Shown here piece after piece: positions 25,223 to 34,314 of a DNA stretch of 64,000 nucleotides. Each line of letters begins with the position of its first letter. The stretch's first letter is position 1. Source of the DNA: H2-BAC3 sp045863035 (lineage in GTDB: Bacteria > Bacteroidota > Ignavibacteria > Ignavibacteriales > Ignavibacteriaceae); NCBI GenBank assembly GCA_045863035.1, contig BTUV01000001.1, forward strand, positions 62,001 to 126,000. Reading direction: 5' to 3'. The notes beneath the pieces were generated by a model. The model had not been told where the DNA came from. It was given only the letters and a program-made list of their open reading frames with translations, and made no database searches. The translations under genes were made by a program, and so were the position numbers.

Positions 25223-26136
25223 AGAGTAAAACTGCCTGTTAATTCTGAAATCGAAGTTATATTCTGACTAATGCAGAAGTCATTCAGGTTATCAATAAAA
25301 TTGACTGCTGAATTTGGGTTAACAAAATTTATCGTCCCTAATTGAACTGCGGCTGCTCCGGCTATCATAAATTCTATGACATCCTGCCAGACGGATATAC
25401 CTCCGATACCCAAAATAGGTATATCAACATTTCTTCTTATCTCGAGCACCTTAGCTAAAGCAACAGGTTTAATAGCCGGACCAGAGAGACCGCCTGTCAC
25501 ATTTTTTATTTTAGGTTTCCTGCTATAAATGTCAAATCCGGTTCCGACTAACGTATTAATTGCTGAGATTGCATCTGCCCCTTCTTCTTTTGCAATACGC
25601 GCAAAATCAGATATACGTGCCACGTTTGGCGATAGTTTGATGGATAAGAATTTCTTTGTTGCTCCCCTCGTAAGATTGGTAATTTTTGAAACCATCGCCG
25701 GATTATTACCAAATTCTAATCCCCCATCCTTAACGTTCGGACATGAAACATTAATCTCAAATCCGTCAATACGGTCTTCGGAATCAAGCAATCTGACACA
25801 TTCCAGATATTCTTCAGGTGTTGAAGCTGCTATATTACAAATAAGCGCAGTGTCATAATTCTTAAAAAACCCGACTTTTGATTTGAGGTACTCTTCAACT
25901 CCAACATTAGCCAGTCCGATAGCATTGAGCATCCCGGAGGGAGTTTCAACAATTCTTTGAGGAGGATTCCCTTTTCTGGGTTTTAAGGATAATGACTTCG
26001 TGACCACGCCACCAATCAGATTAAGATCTGTGAACTCGGCTATCTCCTGACCATAGCCAACTGTGCCGGAGGCCAGCAGGATGGGATTTTTAAGGGAAAG
26101 TCTGGGAAGATGAACCGAAATATCAGGTAAGCTCAT
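25219..26136 (-). CDS. pyrD: Dihydroorotate dehydrogenase B, catalytic subunit
   Basis: Oxidises dihydroorotate to orotate in pyrimidine synthesis. The 305-aa flavoprotein is class 1B: the active-site base is a cysteine in INVSCPN (NVSCPNVKDGG), where class 2 enzymes have serine. FMN-binding stretches include LASGTVGYG (20-28), KLSPN and GIGGISVW near the phosphate site, and VQLGT. Class 1B enzymes form a heterotetramer with PyrK and pass electrons to NAD; pyrK is the overlapping upstream gene, which supports the class. Confidence 0.95.
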   Translation of the reverse strand: MSLPDISVHLPRLSLKNPILLASGTVGYGQEIAEFTDLNLIGGVVTKSLSLKPRKGNPPQRIVETPSGMLNAIGLANVGVEEYLKSKVGFFKNYDTALICNIAASTPEEYLECVRLLDSEDRIDGFEINVSCPNVKDGGLEFGNNPAMVSKITNLTRGATKKFLSIKLSPNVARISDFARIAKEEGADAISAINTLVGTGFDIYSRKPKIKNVTGGLSGPAIKPVALAKVLEIRRNVDIPILGIGGISVWQDVIEFMIAGAAAVQLGTINFVNPNSAVNFIDNLNDFCISQNITSISELTGSFTL

Positions 26137-26900
26137 ATTGTAATCTCATGCAGATTAAATACCGGACCATCTTTACATATTAATTTATAGGCATCTGGAC
26201 TTTCCGCGTGCTCAATAGGACATCCCTGACAAATACCAAATCCGCAGGCCATAGCACTTTCCACTGATGCTTCAATTATCATTCCTTCTTGAGAAAAATA
26301 ATTCTTTAACGCTCTGAGCATTCCGTTAGGACCACAGGTAAGTACCCTAAACTTTGTACCAGATAATATATTCGACAAAGTATTATTGTAACAATCTATT
26401 ACATTCCCTCTCATCCCTTCAGATCCATCTTCAGTAACGATATAAAGATTTGTTAAACCATATTTGATGATATCACGCGATGATCTTCCGCCAATAACAG
26501 TAAAAATTTCTTTTCCGCTATTCTGCAATTCCTTTGTCAGATAAGGAAAAGGAGCTGCGCCAAGACCACCTGCAATAATTATAACAGTTTTCTCTTCAAA
26601 ATTAAGGGTGAATCCTTTACCCAACGGACCAAGGATATCAACAACATCACTTTGTTTTTTTTGAGCAAGAATCTTTGTGCCCTCACCTGTCACGTTAAAC
26701 ATAACAGATATCCGGTCACCTTTTACCTCACAGATGCTAAAAGGTCTTCGAAGTAAAGGAAACAAGTTATCATTAACCCGCAAATTGAGGAACTGTCCGG
26801 GTTTAATCACACCCGCAATGACGGGCGCTTCAAATTCCAGAAGATGAATATTCTCTGCAATTTTTTTATTATCCGTTACACGGGCAAGAACCTGATACAC
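26133..26900 (-). CDS. pyrK: Dihydroorotate dehydrogenase B, electron transfer subunit
   Basis: A 255-aa ferredoxin-reductase-like subunit that moves electrons from PyrD through a [2Fe-2S] cluster and FAD to NAD. It has the FAD-binding LLRRPFSICE (about 50-59), the NAD-binding IIAGGLGAAPFPYL, and the cluster motif ACGFGICQGCP with a fourth cysteine in LICKDGP near the C-terminus, i.e. C-x4-C-x2-C-xn-C. Overlap with pyrD is ATGA. No terminator or clear promoter separates it from the amidase gene 34 bases upstream. Confidence 0.94.
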   Translation of the reverse strand: MYQVLARVTDNKKIAENIHLLEFEAPVIAGVIKPGQFLNLRVNDNLFPLLRRPFSICEVKGDRISVMFNVTGEGTKILAQKKQSDVVDILGPLGKGFTLNFEEKTVIIIAGGLGAAPFPYLTKELQNSGKEIFTVIGGRSSRDIIKYGLTNLYIVTEDGSEGMRGNVIDCYNNTLSNILSGTKFRVLTCGPNGMLRALKNYFSQEGMIIEASVESAMACGFGICQGCPIEHAESPDAYKLICKDGPVFNLHEITI

Positions 26901-26934
26901 GTTAAATTTTTACCTGATTATAAAAATATCTGAA

Positions 26935-29466
26935 TTATTTAAGAATCGTCATTTTTTTATGTAAGGCAAACTTATCTGACTTCAACCGGTAAAAATACAC
27001 CCCTGATGAGAGCGGAAAATCAGAAAGACTCATTCTTATTGAGTGATTTCCACTCTCCAAAACCTGATTCTCAATCAATGTTGCAACTTTATTTCCAAGT
27101 ATATCAAAAACGGTTAAATCAACAGAAGAATTCTCCGGAAGAGAAAAACTGATAACTGTTTCCGGATTAAATGGATTTGGAAAATTCTGATAAAGCGTAT
27201 ATTCTAACGGAACTGAATTACCATTTGAAAGATTTACATCCGTAAGCGCCGGATTTCTCTTGATTGCATTGTCAACATAAATCGCCCCAGAAACAGAACC
27301 GGAAGGACTTTGTTTTATTACAATACTATGAAAGAGTTTATCTCCGGTACCGGTTATTGCTGAAATAGGTACTTCCACCCATTTCCAACCAGTCCAGTCA
27401 AGTGTATCAACCTTCACAATTACATTGCTTGAAGAATTAAAGTAAAACCAATATTCAAGATAATTATAACTCAGGTCGCCGTATATCCAGAGACCAAAAG
27501 TTTCAGAAGTGTTTGACCCAACATTAGGTTTGTCAGAATTGAAAGTGCGGCAGACACCGCCTATACCGGTAAAAAGATAATTAATTTTACCGCTTGATGA
27601 ACCGGCATATTTTTCCTCACTTACAATGGTGAATGTTGTAGCATTGGGGTCCGTACCAATTGTACTTCCGCTGTAATTTGGATCTTTCCAATTCTTTATA
27701 AGTTCAAAATCATCCAACAGAACTCCGGCAACAAAAATGCTGTCAGCAGTTTTGAAAGGTATCGACTGAGCAGTGCCAAGAGTAGTACCAAGTATATTTT
27801 TAATTTCAGAACCAACAATTATTGAATAATCAGAAGAATACTTCAGAGCGGTCAATGGCGAAAATGTAACTGTGCCTCTGCCATCTAATTCAGTATAAGT
27901 GATATTTTTTATTTGCACATTCTGACCGTTAAAATCCTGTAAAACGATATTATCTGCAATGCTGGATGTGAGGAGCGGCGTATCAAAATTAAGACTTACT
28001 TTTACTGTATTGCTTATACCATGTTGATTTAAACCGGGATAAGTCTGAAGAACATTAAGAGGGGCTGTACTCCTCGTAACAAAGCTAAATTCAATTCCGC
28101 CAAGTATTTTTCGGTCATTGTAATTTACTGCTGATGTATCAAAAGCAACCTGATATACCTGACCTAACTGATAAAGAGATGTTGGCTTAAAGACTAAAGT
28201 ACGACCATTGTTTTCCCAGGAAAAAGCACCTGTTACCGAAGGCGAAATGGAAAATGCTGATTGAGCAACAGATTTCTTCATTCTCTGCGAAAATGAAATC
28301 TTGATGCTCTGGTTAGCCCAAACGCTGTCACCAGAAACTGCCGGGATGAACGATGTTATATAAGGAGATGTAGTATCTTTTGAAACTAACTGCATGTAAA
28401 AAGACCAATCCCAATAAATGCCGGGGTCAGTGTGAGAGTTACAGGTAGGATCAATATTTGGATAATTAGATTGCATCCATGTGCGCCAGGCACTATTCTG
28501 CCACTGATTATGACCAATGATTCTGTTAAGATTAAATGGTATGTTATAGCGGACTGAGAAATGATTAAAAAGTTTGGCGGAAGCAATATACATCGCATCA
28601 GTGTACCAAGCCGGATTATCAACAAATCCCTCATGCTCAACACCCAGACTATAGCCGTTCCAGCAGACTACGTGCCACGCCTTGTTCATTTCTCTAACCA
28701 TCTGCACTATATATCCGTCTGAACTTCGGATTATATAATGCGTAGCTGCATCTGCATCCGGATTTTTAAGCCATGATAATGACCCTGCAAATCCTCCTTG
28801 AGTCGTATGAACAACTGAAAACTGATGGGATATACTGCCGGGAGTAAAATTAGGACTGGGATCCCAAACCGCAGGACCGTAATCATCTGATTCAATATAA
28901 ACCGGTTCATTGCCAGGTTTTACATATTCAGGGAAAATATCAAGTGCAATGTTTCCGTCTGCCGGAACATTTAAATTATCAGAAACATAACCCTCCCTCA
29001 TAACCCGGAAGATTTCATACGAGTAGAGTGGTTTAATTTTTTGCTGGCGTATTCCGGAATATAATTCTGTAACTTCCTTCCACTCGTATATGTTATCGCG
29101 GTCTATACCGGATTCTGCTGCTAAATAATTCAATACTGCTGCGGCTGCAAGGATATTTGTCCTTACATCTGTTTTAATAAGGTCAACAGAAAAACCGGTT
29201 AATTCCGATGCTTTTACAATTGACCTCCCGAACCAATTATCATCGCGTAATCCCATAATACCGTAAACATGCGGAATACCAATGCAGGACTGATGTGAGG
29301 CCTCATCATTGATGATATGCTCCCCTCTTGTCTCAGAAAAGGCAATCGCCTTTAATATCCTGACCGGAATCTGATATTGAACAGATGCTTCTTCAAAAAA
29401 GAATTCACTTTCCTGGGCTGAAAGTGAAAAAAACATGCTTAGAATGAGTAACCAAACCTTCTTCAT
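26935..29466 (-). CDS. Secreted N-acetylmuramoyl-L-alanine amidase with T9SS sorting domain
   Basis: An 843-aa exported wall hydrolase. Signal peptide 1-17. Residues 20-160 resemble a lysozyme/transglycosylase-like domain (VRILKAIAFSETRGEH, with Glu45 in the usual position). Residues about 210-360 are an Amidase_2 domain with zinc ligands His220, His319 and Asp347 (HTDPGIYWDW) and Glu277/Glu279. Two Ig-like Big_5 domains (about 365-570), a carbohydrate-binding-like beta-sandwich (about 580-720) and a type A T9SS domain (YQNFPNPFNPETV to MTILK) follow. It would cut the stem peptide from muramic acid outside the cell. Same operon as alr, manC and the second wall hydrolase. Confidence 0.87.
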   Translation of the reverse strand: MKKVWLLILSMFFSLSAQESEFFFEEASVQYQIPVRILKAIAFSETRGEHIINDEASHQSCIGIPHVYGIMGLRDDNWFGRSIVKASELTGFSVDLIKTDVRTNILAAAAVLNYLAAESGIDRDNIYEWKEVTELYSGIRQQKIKPLYSYEIFRVMREGYVSDNLNVPADGNIALDIFPEYVKPGNEPVYIESDDYGPAVWDPSPNFTPGSISHQFSVVHTTQGGFAGSLSWLKNPDADAATHYIIRSSDGYIVQMVREMNKAWHVVCWNGYSLGVEHEGFVDNPAWYTDAMYIASAKLFNHFSVRYNIPFNLNRIIGHNQWQNSAWRTWMQSNYPNIDPTCNSHTDPGIYWDWSFYMQLVSKDTTSPYITSFIPAVSGDSVWANQSIKISFSQRMKKSVAQSAFSISPSVTGAFSWENNGRTLVFKPTSLYQLGQVYQVAFDTSAVNYNDRKILGGIEFSFVTRSTAPLNVLQTYPGLNQHGISNTVKVSLNFDTPLLTSSIADNIVLQDFNGQNVQIKNITYTELDGRGTVTFSPLTALKYSSDYSIIVGSEIKNILGTTLGTAQSIPFKTADSIFVAGVLLDDFELIKNWKDPNYSGSTIGTDPNATTFTIVSEEKYAGSSSGKINYLFTGIGGVCRTFNSDKPNVGSNTSETFGLWIYGDLSYNYLEYWFYFNSSSNVIVKVDTLDWTGWKWVEVPISAITGTGDKLFHSIVIKQSPSGSVSGAIYVDNAIKRNPALTDVNLSNGNSVPLEYTLYQNFPNPFNPETVISFSLPENSSVDLTVFDILGNKVATLIENQVLESGNHSIRMSLSDFPLSSGVYFYRLKSDKFALHKKMTILK

Positions 29467-29481
29467 TGTGAAATGCCCTTT

Positions 29482-30120
29482 TTATTTAAAATTTGCTTTT
29501 TCAATTTCTGATACAATGTCGAGACGCTTCTGATGCCTTTCGCCGCCAAAATTTGTTGTCAGCCATGCATCAACGATTGAAGTAAGAGAATTTTCACCTA
29601 ATGCTTTAGCCCCAAGGCATAAAACATTAGCATTATTATGTTCACGGGAGCTTTTGGCAGTGAACTCATTATACCCTGTTGCAGCTCTGATTCCCCTGAA
29701 TTTATTGCAAACCATAGCGGATGCATTTCCTGTTGCATCAGTAAGAATAGCATAATGAGCTTCCTTGCATTGAATTTTTTGACATGCCCTCCGGGCTATT
29801 TCGGGGAAATCAGCAGGTTTTGTATCATAACTGCCAACGTCAACTAATTTATATCCACGCTTGTAGAGATAATCAAGTAAAAATGTTTTATAGGCATATC
29901 CGTTGTGGTCATTTCCAAGCGCGATTACTGTCTGAGAAGGTGAAAGCAATTCCTTTTCAAAACTCTTTTTAAGGTTAACTTCTGATGAAATTAAGATGCC
30001 TAATTCTTTTATTTTATCTTTAGCAGCAGGTGTTATTAACGAATCCTTAGGAATGATAATTGAGTTTTGCCCCTTCTTAAAAAGGTTCAATATATCATTT
30101 TCAGTAATCAGCTTTTTCAT
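29482..30120 (-). CDS. RpiB/LacAB-like sugar-phosphate isomerase homologue with EutQ-like N-terminus
   Basis: A 212-aa protein in two parts. Residues 1-45 (MKKLITENDILNLF..., then SLITPAAKDKIKELGILI) resemble the N-terminal segment of EutQ and EutT, with the TP-x-A-x-D/E pattern. Residues 63-210 are an RpiB/LacAB fold: GNDHNGY (69-75), VDVGSY, NKFRGIRAA (139-147), REHNNANVLCLGA (159-171). The position of the catalytic cysteine of RpiB (CGTG) is Asp128 in LTDATG, so ordinary ribose-5-P isomerase chemistry is doubtful. It shares one base with manC. No microcompartment shell genes are in the window. Substrate unknown. Confidence 0.75.
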   Translation of the reverse strand: MKKLITENDILNLFKKGQNSIIIPKDSLITPAAKDKIKELGILISSEVNLKKSFEKELLSPSQTVIALGNDHNGYAYKTFLLDYLYKRGYKLVDVGSYDTKPADFPEIARRACQKIQCKEAHYAILTDATGNASAMVCNKFRGIRAATGYNEFTAKSSREHNNANVLCLGAKALGENSLTSIVDAWLTTNFGGERHQKRLDIVSEIEKANFK

Positions 30121-31187
30121 CAGACCAGGTCGTTCAATTTATGTTCTTTAAGATATTCAACTACTTTCTTCACATCCTGTGCTTTATCTCTCCGGCAGAT
30201 AAGCAGACTATCTTTAGTATTAATAACCAGCAGATTTTCGGCTCCGATAATTGCGGTAAACTTTTCCGGCGAATACACAAAAGAGTCCAGCGTTGAATCC
30301 GCATATACAGTGCCCTCAAATACGTTACCCGAATCATTTTTTTCTGAAAGCTGATACACTTCTTCCCAGCTTCCGACATCACTCCAGATAAAATTTGATT
30401 TTATAAGACTAACTTTTTCTGATTTTTCCATCACACCATAATCAATCGAAATCCCCCTGATACTGCTATAGATACTTTCAACCGAAGTTTCAAAACCCGG
30501 GTCGGATGCAGGGAGAACCAGATCCTTGAATTCTCTATAAAGCTCGGCCAAATGTTTCTCAAGTTCCTGAAGAATAACTTCTGTTTTCCAGATGAACATT
30601 CCGCTGTTCCAATAAAAATCACCCGATTCAAGAAACCTGACCGCAGTAGCATAATTTGGTTTTTCCGCAAATGTCTTTACAGGATGAATGCGCGGACTGT
30701 TTTCTTTACTTTCAATTTGTATATAACCATATCCTGTTTCAGGCCGGGTTGGGGCAATTCCGATAGTGAGCAGATTTTCAGATGAGTAAGCATACTCCGC
30801 GGCTTTTTGCAAAGTTTCTCTGAAATGTTCCTCTTCTTTTATCAGATGATCAGCAGGCAATACTAAGCAGACCGAATCTTTATCCAACTGATAAATAACT
30901 TTAGAAGCGAGCAATATACACGGTGCAGTATTCCTACCGACCGGTTCCGCAATTACATTATCCGGATTGATATTCTCAAGCTGATTAAGAATTTCTTCCT
31001 TATGAAATTTATTCGTGATAATAAAAATATTCTCATCGGGAACAAGACCTTTTAATCGGTTCACGGTATTCCGGATTAACGAGTTTTCACCAAAAATATT
31101 TATTAACTGCTTCGGTTTTCTTTCGCGGCTTCTTGGCCAGAAACGGGAGCCAACTCCCCCCGCCATAATTACTGCATATATTTTCAT
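30120..31187 (-). CDS. manC: Mannose-1-phosphate guanylyltransferase
   Basis: Makes GDP-mannose from mannose-1-P and GTP for glycan synthesis. The 355-aa protein is the short, single-domain form without the C-terminal phosphomannose isomerase domain. It shows the pyrophosphorylase signature GGVGSRFWPRSRERKPKQL (about 10-28), VLPADHLI, GYGYIQ, VKTFAEKPN with the catalytic Lys, YWNSGMFIWK, DYGVMEKS and WSDVGSWEE. It lies 13 bases after the unknown 294-aa gene and overlaps the RpiB-like gene by one base. Confidence 0.94.
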   Translation of the reverse strand: MKIYAVIMAGGVGSRFWPRSRERKPKQLINIFGENSLIRNTVNRLKGLVPDENIFIITNKFHKEEILNQLENINPDNVIAEPVGRNTAPCILLASKVIYQLDKDSVCLVLPADHLIKEEEHFRETLQKAAEYAYSSENLLTIGIAPTRPETGYGYIQIESKENSPRIHPVKTFAEKPNYATAVRFLESGDFYWNSGMFIWKTEVILQELEKHLAELYREFKDLVLPASDPGFETSVESIYSSIRGISIDYGVMEKSEKVSLIKSNFIWSDVGSWEEVYQLSEKNDSGNVFEGTVYADSTLDSFVYSPEKFTAIIGAENLLVINTKDSLLICRRDKAQDVKKVVEYLKEHKLNDLV

Positions 31188-31200
31188 AAAGCTCCTTTTG

Positions 31201-32085
31201 CTATTTTCTTAAAATCCTTTTGCCGAATTCCTCAGCACGTTCAATATATAGTGTTATATCAACTTCTTTACCCCTTACAAGCGCAACAATTACAATGAGG
31301 CATGCCCTGATCGACTCTATTGTTTCCTTTGTCGGTTTTAATTCACCGTCACGTATCATTGGAAGCGCTTTTGCAATAATTGAATGCATCTTAGCAACAA
31401 TCTCCGTCCCGAATTTTAACGCGATTTGTGAATTCCACAAGAGAAGTTTTGAATAATGCGTAAGGTCATCATTATTCGCAGCTCCATCGCCATTACTCAG
31501 TGATTTGAGAATTTCATCTAATCCTTTTACCGGCTGTAAAATTCTGGATTCATACTGCTGATAACTTAATTCTTCAAATTCCGGTTCGGGCTCAACCGAG
31601 TTTGCCTCAGGTATTTCGGGTGATTCTGCTTCTTCTAATTGCGGTGATTCGGACTCAGTAGAAATTCTGCTTCCTTTAGGTGCGGAAAAATCAATCACTG
31701 CTGATATCTGACCAGGGCTTGAAACAGGTGACCCGGTAAAAAACAATACTTTTTCCATCGCCTTCTGAAATCTTACGGCTGTAAGAATATCAAGAAACGG
31801 GGTAAGATCCTTAAAGAGAAGTTCTGAGTGCTCTTCAAATTTCTTGGAAATAGATTTGAAATCTATTTTTGAAGTATTTAAATAGACATATATATCATTC
31901 AGCCGGATAGCAAGTTTCGCGAACTCTGTTACTTTTTTCATGTTTCTAAAAAGCACATCCGGTGATTCTGCTTTGTATATCTGCTCTTTTAATAGAGTAA
32001 TTACCTCAAGTTTGCTGCTGTCAAGCCGCATTTTATTAGAGCAGTCCGTAAGAACCTGAATCAGATAATCTTTAATGAAATTCAT
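31201..32085 (-). CDS. Helical protein of unknown function between alr and manC
   Basis: A 294-aa protein I do not recognise. It has two helical blocks (about 1-125 and 175-294) joined by an acidic, Glu/Pro/Ser-rich linker (about 135-175, many E-x-P/S repeats) that is probably disordered. There is no signal peptide, membrane helix or known catalytic motif. The first block is rich in Lys and amphipathic, the second contains MHSIIAKALPMIRDGELKP. It lies 4 bases after alr and 13 before manC, so it is co-transcribed with both. A scaffold or interaction protein is conceivable but not supported by anything further. Confidence 0.7.
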   Translation of the reverse strand: MNFIKDYLIQVLTDCSNKMRLDSSKLEVITLLKEQIYKAESPDVLFRNMKKVTEFAKLAIRLNDIYVYLNTSKIDFKSISKKFEEHSELLFKDLTPFLDILTAVRFQKAMEKVLFFTGSPVSSPGQISAVIDFSAPKGSRISTESESPQLEEAESPEIPEANSVEPEPEFEELSYQQYESRILQPVKGLDEILKSLSNGDGAANNDDLTHYSKLLLWNSQIALKFGTEIVAKMHSIIAKALPMIRDGELKPTKETIESIRACLIVIVALVRGKEVDITLYIERAEEFGKRILRK

Positions 32086-32089
32086 TCGT

Positions 32090-33190
32090 TCAGATATACT
32101 CTCTGGGAACCCGCTTCGAAATACCGCAGGTTATCTCATAAGAAATTGTGTTAGCGAGCCGTGCCCATGTATCCGCAGTTACCCCTTCCTCACCAAAAAG
32201 AGAAACTTCATCATGTTGGTCGATAGGGTCATTTCCGCAATCAACCATTATTCTGTCCATGGTGATAGTGCCAATCTGAGCATACCTCTTGCCACCAATC
32301 AGCACGGAAATTTTACCCGAAAGGCAGCGAGGAATTCCATCCGCGTAACCGACTGGAATAGATGCAATTTGTGTTGGAGCCGATACAATAAACTTTCTTC
32401 CGTAAGAGACTGATTCACCGGTCTTAAAATAACGAATCGTAGCGACTTCCGAAACTAAAGACATGACCGGTTTTAAAGGAATTTTTGTCCTGCAAAATTC
32501 CGATGGATAGTAGCCATAGAGCGAAATTCCGGCTCTTACAAAATCAGCCCCCCGCTGCTCTAAATTATGAATTCCTCCACTGTTCGAGAAATGAGCGCTC
32601 CCAAAAGGCAACCCCATATTTTTCAGTTCTTTAATCAGTGAAAAGTATTTAGCCGATTGAGCTTCAGCGTATGTGAGGTCTTCCTCATCTGATGTTGCAA
32701 GATGTGTATAGACCGAATGGATAGACTGTATGCCATTTGAAGACAATAAACGTAAAGCATCCGGGGTTTCTTTTGGTGTAAGACCTATCCTACCCATTCC
32801 GGTATCAACTTTTATGGCTGGCGAAAGAATACGCCGTTGTTCATCAGTCAACTCACCAAATACCTGAATTCCTTCTGCATCAGCTACGGTCGGGATAAGA
32901 GAGTAATCAAGATGCTCGGTCAGGTTATTGTAGGAAAGGTTTTCAAAGACAAGTATAGGGGTTTTAATACCGGAGTTTCTTAAAATTACGGCTTCCTCAG
33001 CCATTGCAACCGCAAAAAGCTCAGGGGGAAAATCGGTTTTCAAAAGCGCATTTGCCACCTCAATCGCCCCATGACCATACCCGTCTGCTTTAATCACGGG
33101 GATAACCCTTGCAGGAATACTGTGTTTCCTAATGTTGAGATAATTTTCTCTGAGATTAGAAAGGTTGATGACTGCTTTAGTGGGACGCAT
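32090..33190 (-). CDS. alr: Alanine racemase
   Basis: PLP enzyme producing D-alanine for peptidoglycan. I use the ATG at 33190 (366 aa, MRPTKAVINL); the frame is open to 33286 but the extra residues do not look like Alr and lie upstream of the predicted promoter. Lys34 in VIKADGYGHGA carries the PLP; the PLP-binding KVDTGMGRIG, the HFSNSGGI segment, RAGISLYG and catalytic-tyrosine region SYGRKFI and VGYADGIPR are present, as is the TMDRIMVD strand. It is the first gene of the twelve-gene minus-strand run. Residue lengths match the family. Confidence 0.94.
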   Translation of the reverse strand: MRPTKAVINLSNLRENYLNIRKHSIPARVIPVIKADGYGHGAIEVANALLKTDFPPELFAVAMAEEAVILRNSGIKTPILVFENLSYNNLTEHLDYSLIPTVADAEGIQVFGELTDEQRRILSPAIKVDTGMGRIGLTPKETPDALRLLSSNGIQSIHSVYTHLATSDEEDLTYAEAQSAKYFSLIKELKNMGLPFGSAHFSNSGGIHNLEQRGADFVRAGISLYGYYPSEFCRTKIPLKPVMSLVSEVATIRYFKTGESVSYGRKFIVSAPTQIASIPVGYADGIPRCLSGKISVLIGGKRYAQIGTITMDRIMVDCGNDPIDQHDEVSLFGEEGVTADTWARLANTISYEITCGISKRVPREYI

Positions 33191-33217
33191 GGAAAATAAT
33201 AATCGTAATTTTGAATG

Positions 33218-33249
33218 GAAATATATCCGAATAAAGGCAGGATTACAAA
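33218..33249 (-). promoter_or_regulatory. Promoter of the alr operon
   Basis: On the minus strand TTTG (33246-33249), 20 bases, then TATATTTC (33218-33225), 7 of 8 matches to TAnnTTTG. The predicted start site gives a leader of about 20 bases before the alr ATG at 33190, which supports that start codon. It shares the 189-base divergent spacer with the nuo promoter. Confidence 0.55.
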
Positions 33250-33323
33250 GAAAATGGCAGTTTTCCTGAGCAGATGTTCTTGGCATGAGATTTGCACAAA
33301 ACTAATCGATTTAAATAAGAATG

Positions 33324-33354
33324 TTGAAAAATTACATACTTTTATTGATATTTG
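33324..33354 (+). promoter_or_regulatory. Promoter of the nuo operon
   Basis: TTG at 33324-33326, 20 bases, then GATATTTG at 33347-33354 (7 of 8 matches to TAnnTTTG). It would start transcription about 19 bases before the nuoA ATG. It points away from the alr promoter in the same spacer. Confidence 0.55.
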
Positions 33355-33379
33355 AACTTTTTAATCCGGAATTCTTATC

Positions 33380-33823
33380 ATGACTGAGTTCGGTAAAATA
33401 CTGGCGTTCATGATTCTGGCTATAGTTTTCGTTATAGTTGGAATTTTTACCGCCTACCTAATCAGACCACACCGCCCCACCGATGAAAAGCTATTAACTT
33501 ACGAATGCGGAGAAAATGCCGAAGGATCACCCTGGGTGAGATTCAATTTCCGCTTTTACATAGTTGCCCTTATTTTTCTGATTTTTGATGTGGAAATTGT
33601 GCTCTTGGTGCCCTGGGTACTGATTTATCAGGAATACGGTATTCTTGGATTCCTGACCGGATTCGTGTTTATCTCCCTCCTGGTCGCAGGTATGATCTAT
33701 GAATGGAGGAAAGGCGATTTGGAATGGGACAGACCGGAAAGTGAAAAATTCATGCAAAATACGTTCAAACTACCAAAACTTACACTCCCTTCAAAAAAAG
33801 TTAAAGAAGAGGTTACAAATTAA
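33380..33823 (+). CDS. nuoA: NADH-quinone oxidoreductase subunit A
   Basis: Membrane subunit of complex I. The 147-aa protein has three membrane helices (about 8-30, 62-82, 88-110) and the conserved loop YECGENAEGSPWVRFNFRFYIVALIFLIFDVE, including the Cys loop next to the quinone channel. A longer than usual hydrophilic C-terminus (about 112-147, Lys-rich) extends beyond typical NuoA (about 120-147 aa). First gene of the operon, 25 bases after the predicted promoter; the stop overlaps the nuoB ATG by one base. Confidence 0.95.
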   Translation: MTEFGKILAFMILAIVFVIVGIFTAYLIRPHRPTDEKLLTYECGENAEGSPWVRFNFRFYIVALIFLIFDVEIVLLVPWVLIYQEYGILGFLTGFVFISLLVAGMIYEWRKGDLEWDRPESEKFMQNTFKLPKLTLPSKKVKEEVTN

Positions 33824-34314
33824 TGGGACTTCTTGATCAGAAATTCGAAAATGAAAATATTGTAATAACGAACCTTGAGGACCTCCTCAATTGGTCGCGT
33901 CTTTCCTCACTCTGGCAGGTTGGCTTTGGGTTGGCTTGCTGCGCCATAGAAATGATGGCTACCTCCGCTTCACATTACGATTTTGACCGCTTCGGTGTAA
34001 TTCCCCGCCCTTCACCAAGACAATCAGATATTATCATTATCTCAGGCACTGTCACCTTGAAAATGGCTACCAGAGTTAAAAGATTGTACGAACAAATTCC
34101 TGACCCCAAATATGTTATTTCAATGGGAAGCTGTGCAAACTGCGGCGGTCCTTATTGGGAGCACGGCTATCATGTTCTAAAGGGTGTGGACAGAATTATA
34201 CCGGTGGATGTTTACGTACCAGGGTGCCCTCCCAGACCCGAAGCATTGCTTGAAGGTTTGCTCAAACTCCAGGAAAAGATACGTAACGAATCTCTCGTGA
34301 GGAGTGCATCATGA
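33823..34314 (+). CDS. nuoB: NADH-quinone oxidoreductase subunit B
   Basis: Peripheral subunit carrying the terminal [4Fe-4S] cluster N2 that reduces quinone. The 163-aa protein has the tandem Cys39-Cys40 in GLACCAIEMMA, Cys104 in MGSCANCGG and Cys134 in VPGCPPRPE, the complete ligand set. It overlaps nuoC by 4 bases. Confidence 0.97.
   Translation: MGLLDQKFENENIVITNLEDLLNWSRLSSLWQVGFGLACCAIEMMATSASHYDFDRFGVIPRPSPRQSDIIIISGTVTLKMATRVKRLYEQIPDPKYVISMGSCANCGGPYWEHGYHVLKGVDRIIPVDVYVPGCPPRPEALLEGLLKLQEKIRNESLVRSAS

Noticed and set aside
33191..33286. Upstream start of alr
   Set aside because: Extra residues do not resemble Alr and lie upstream of the predicted promoter box.
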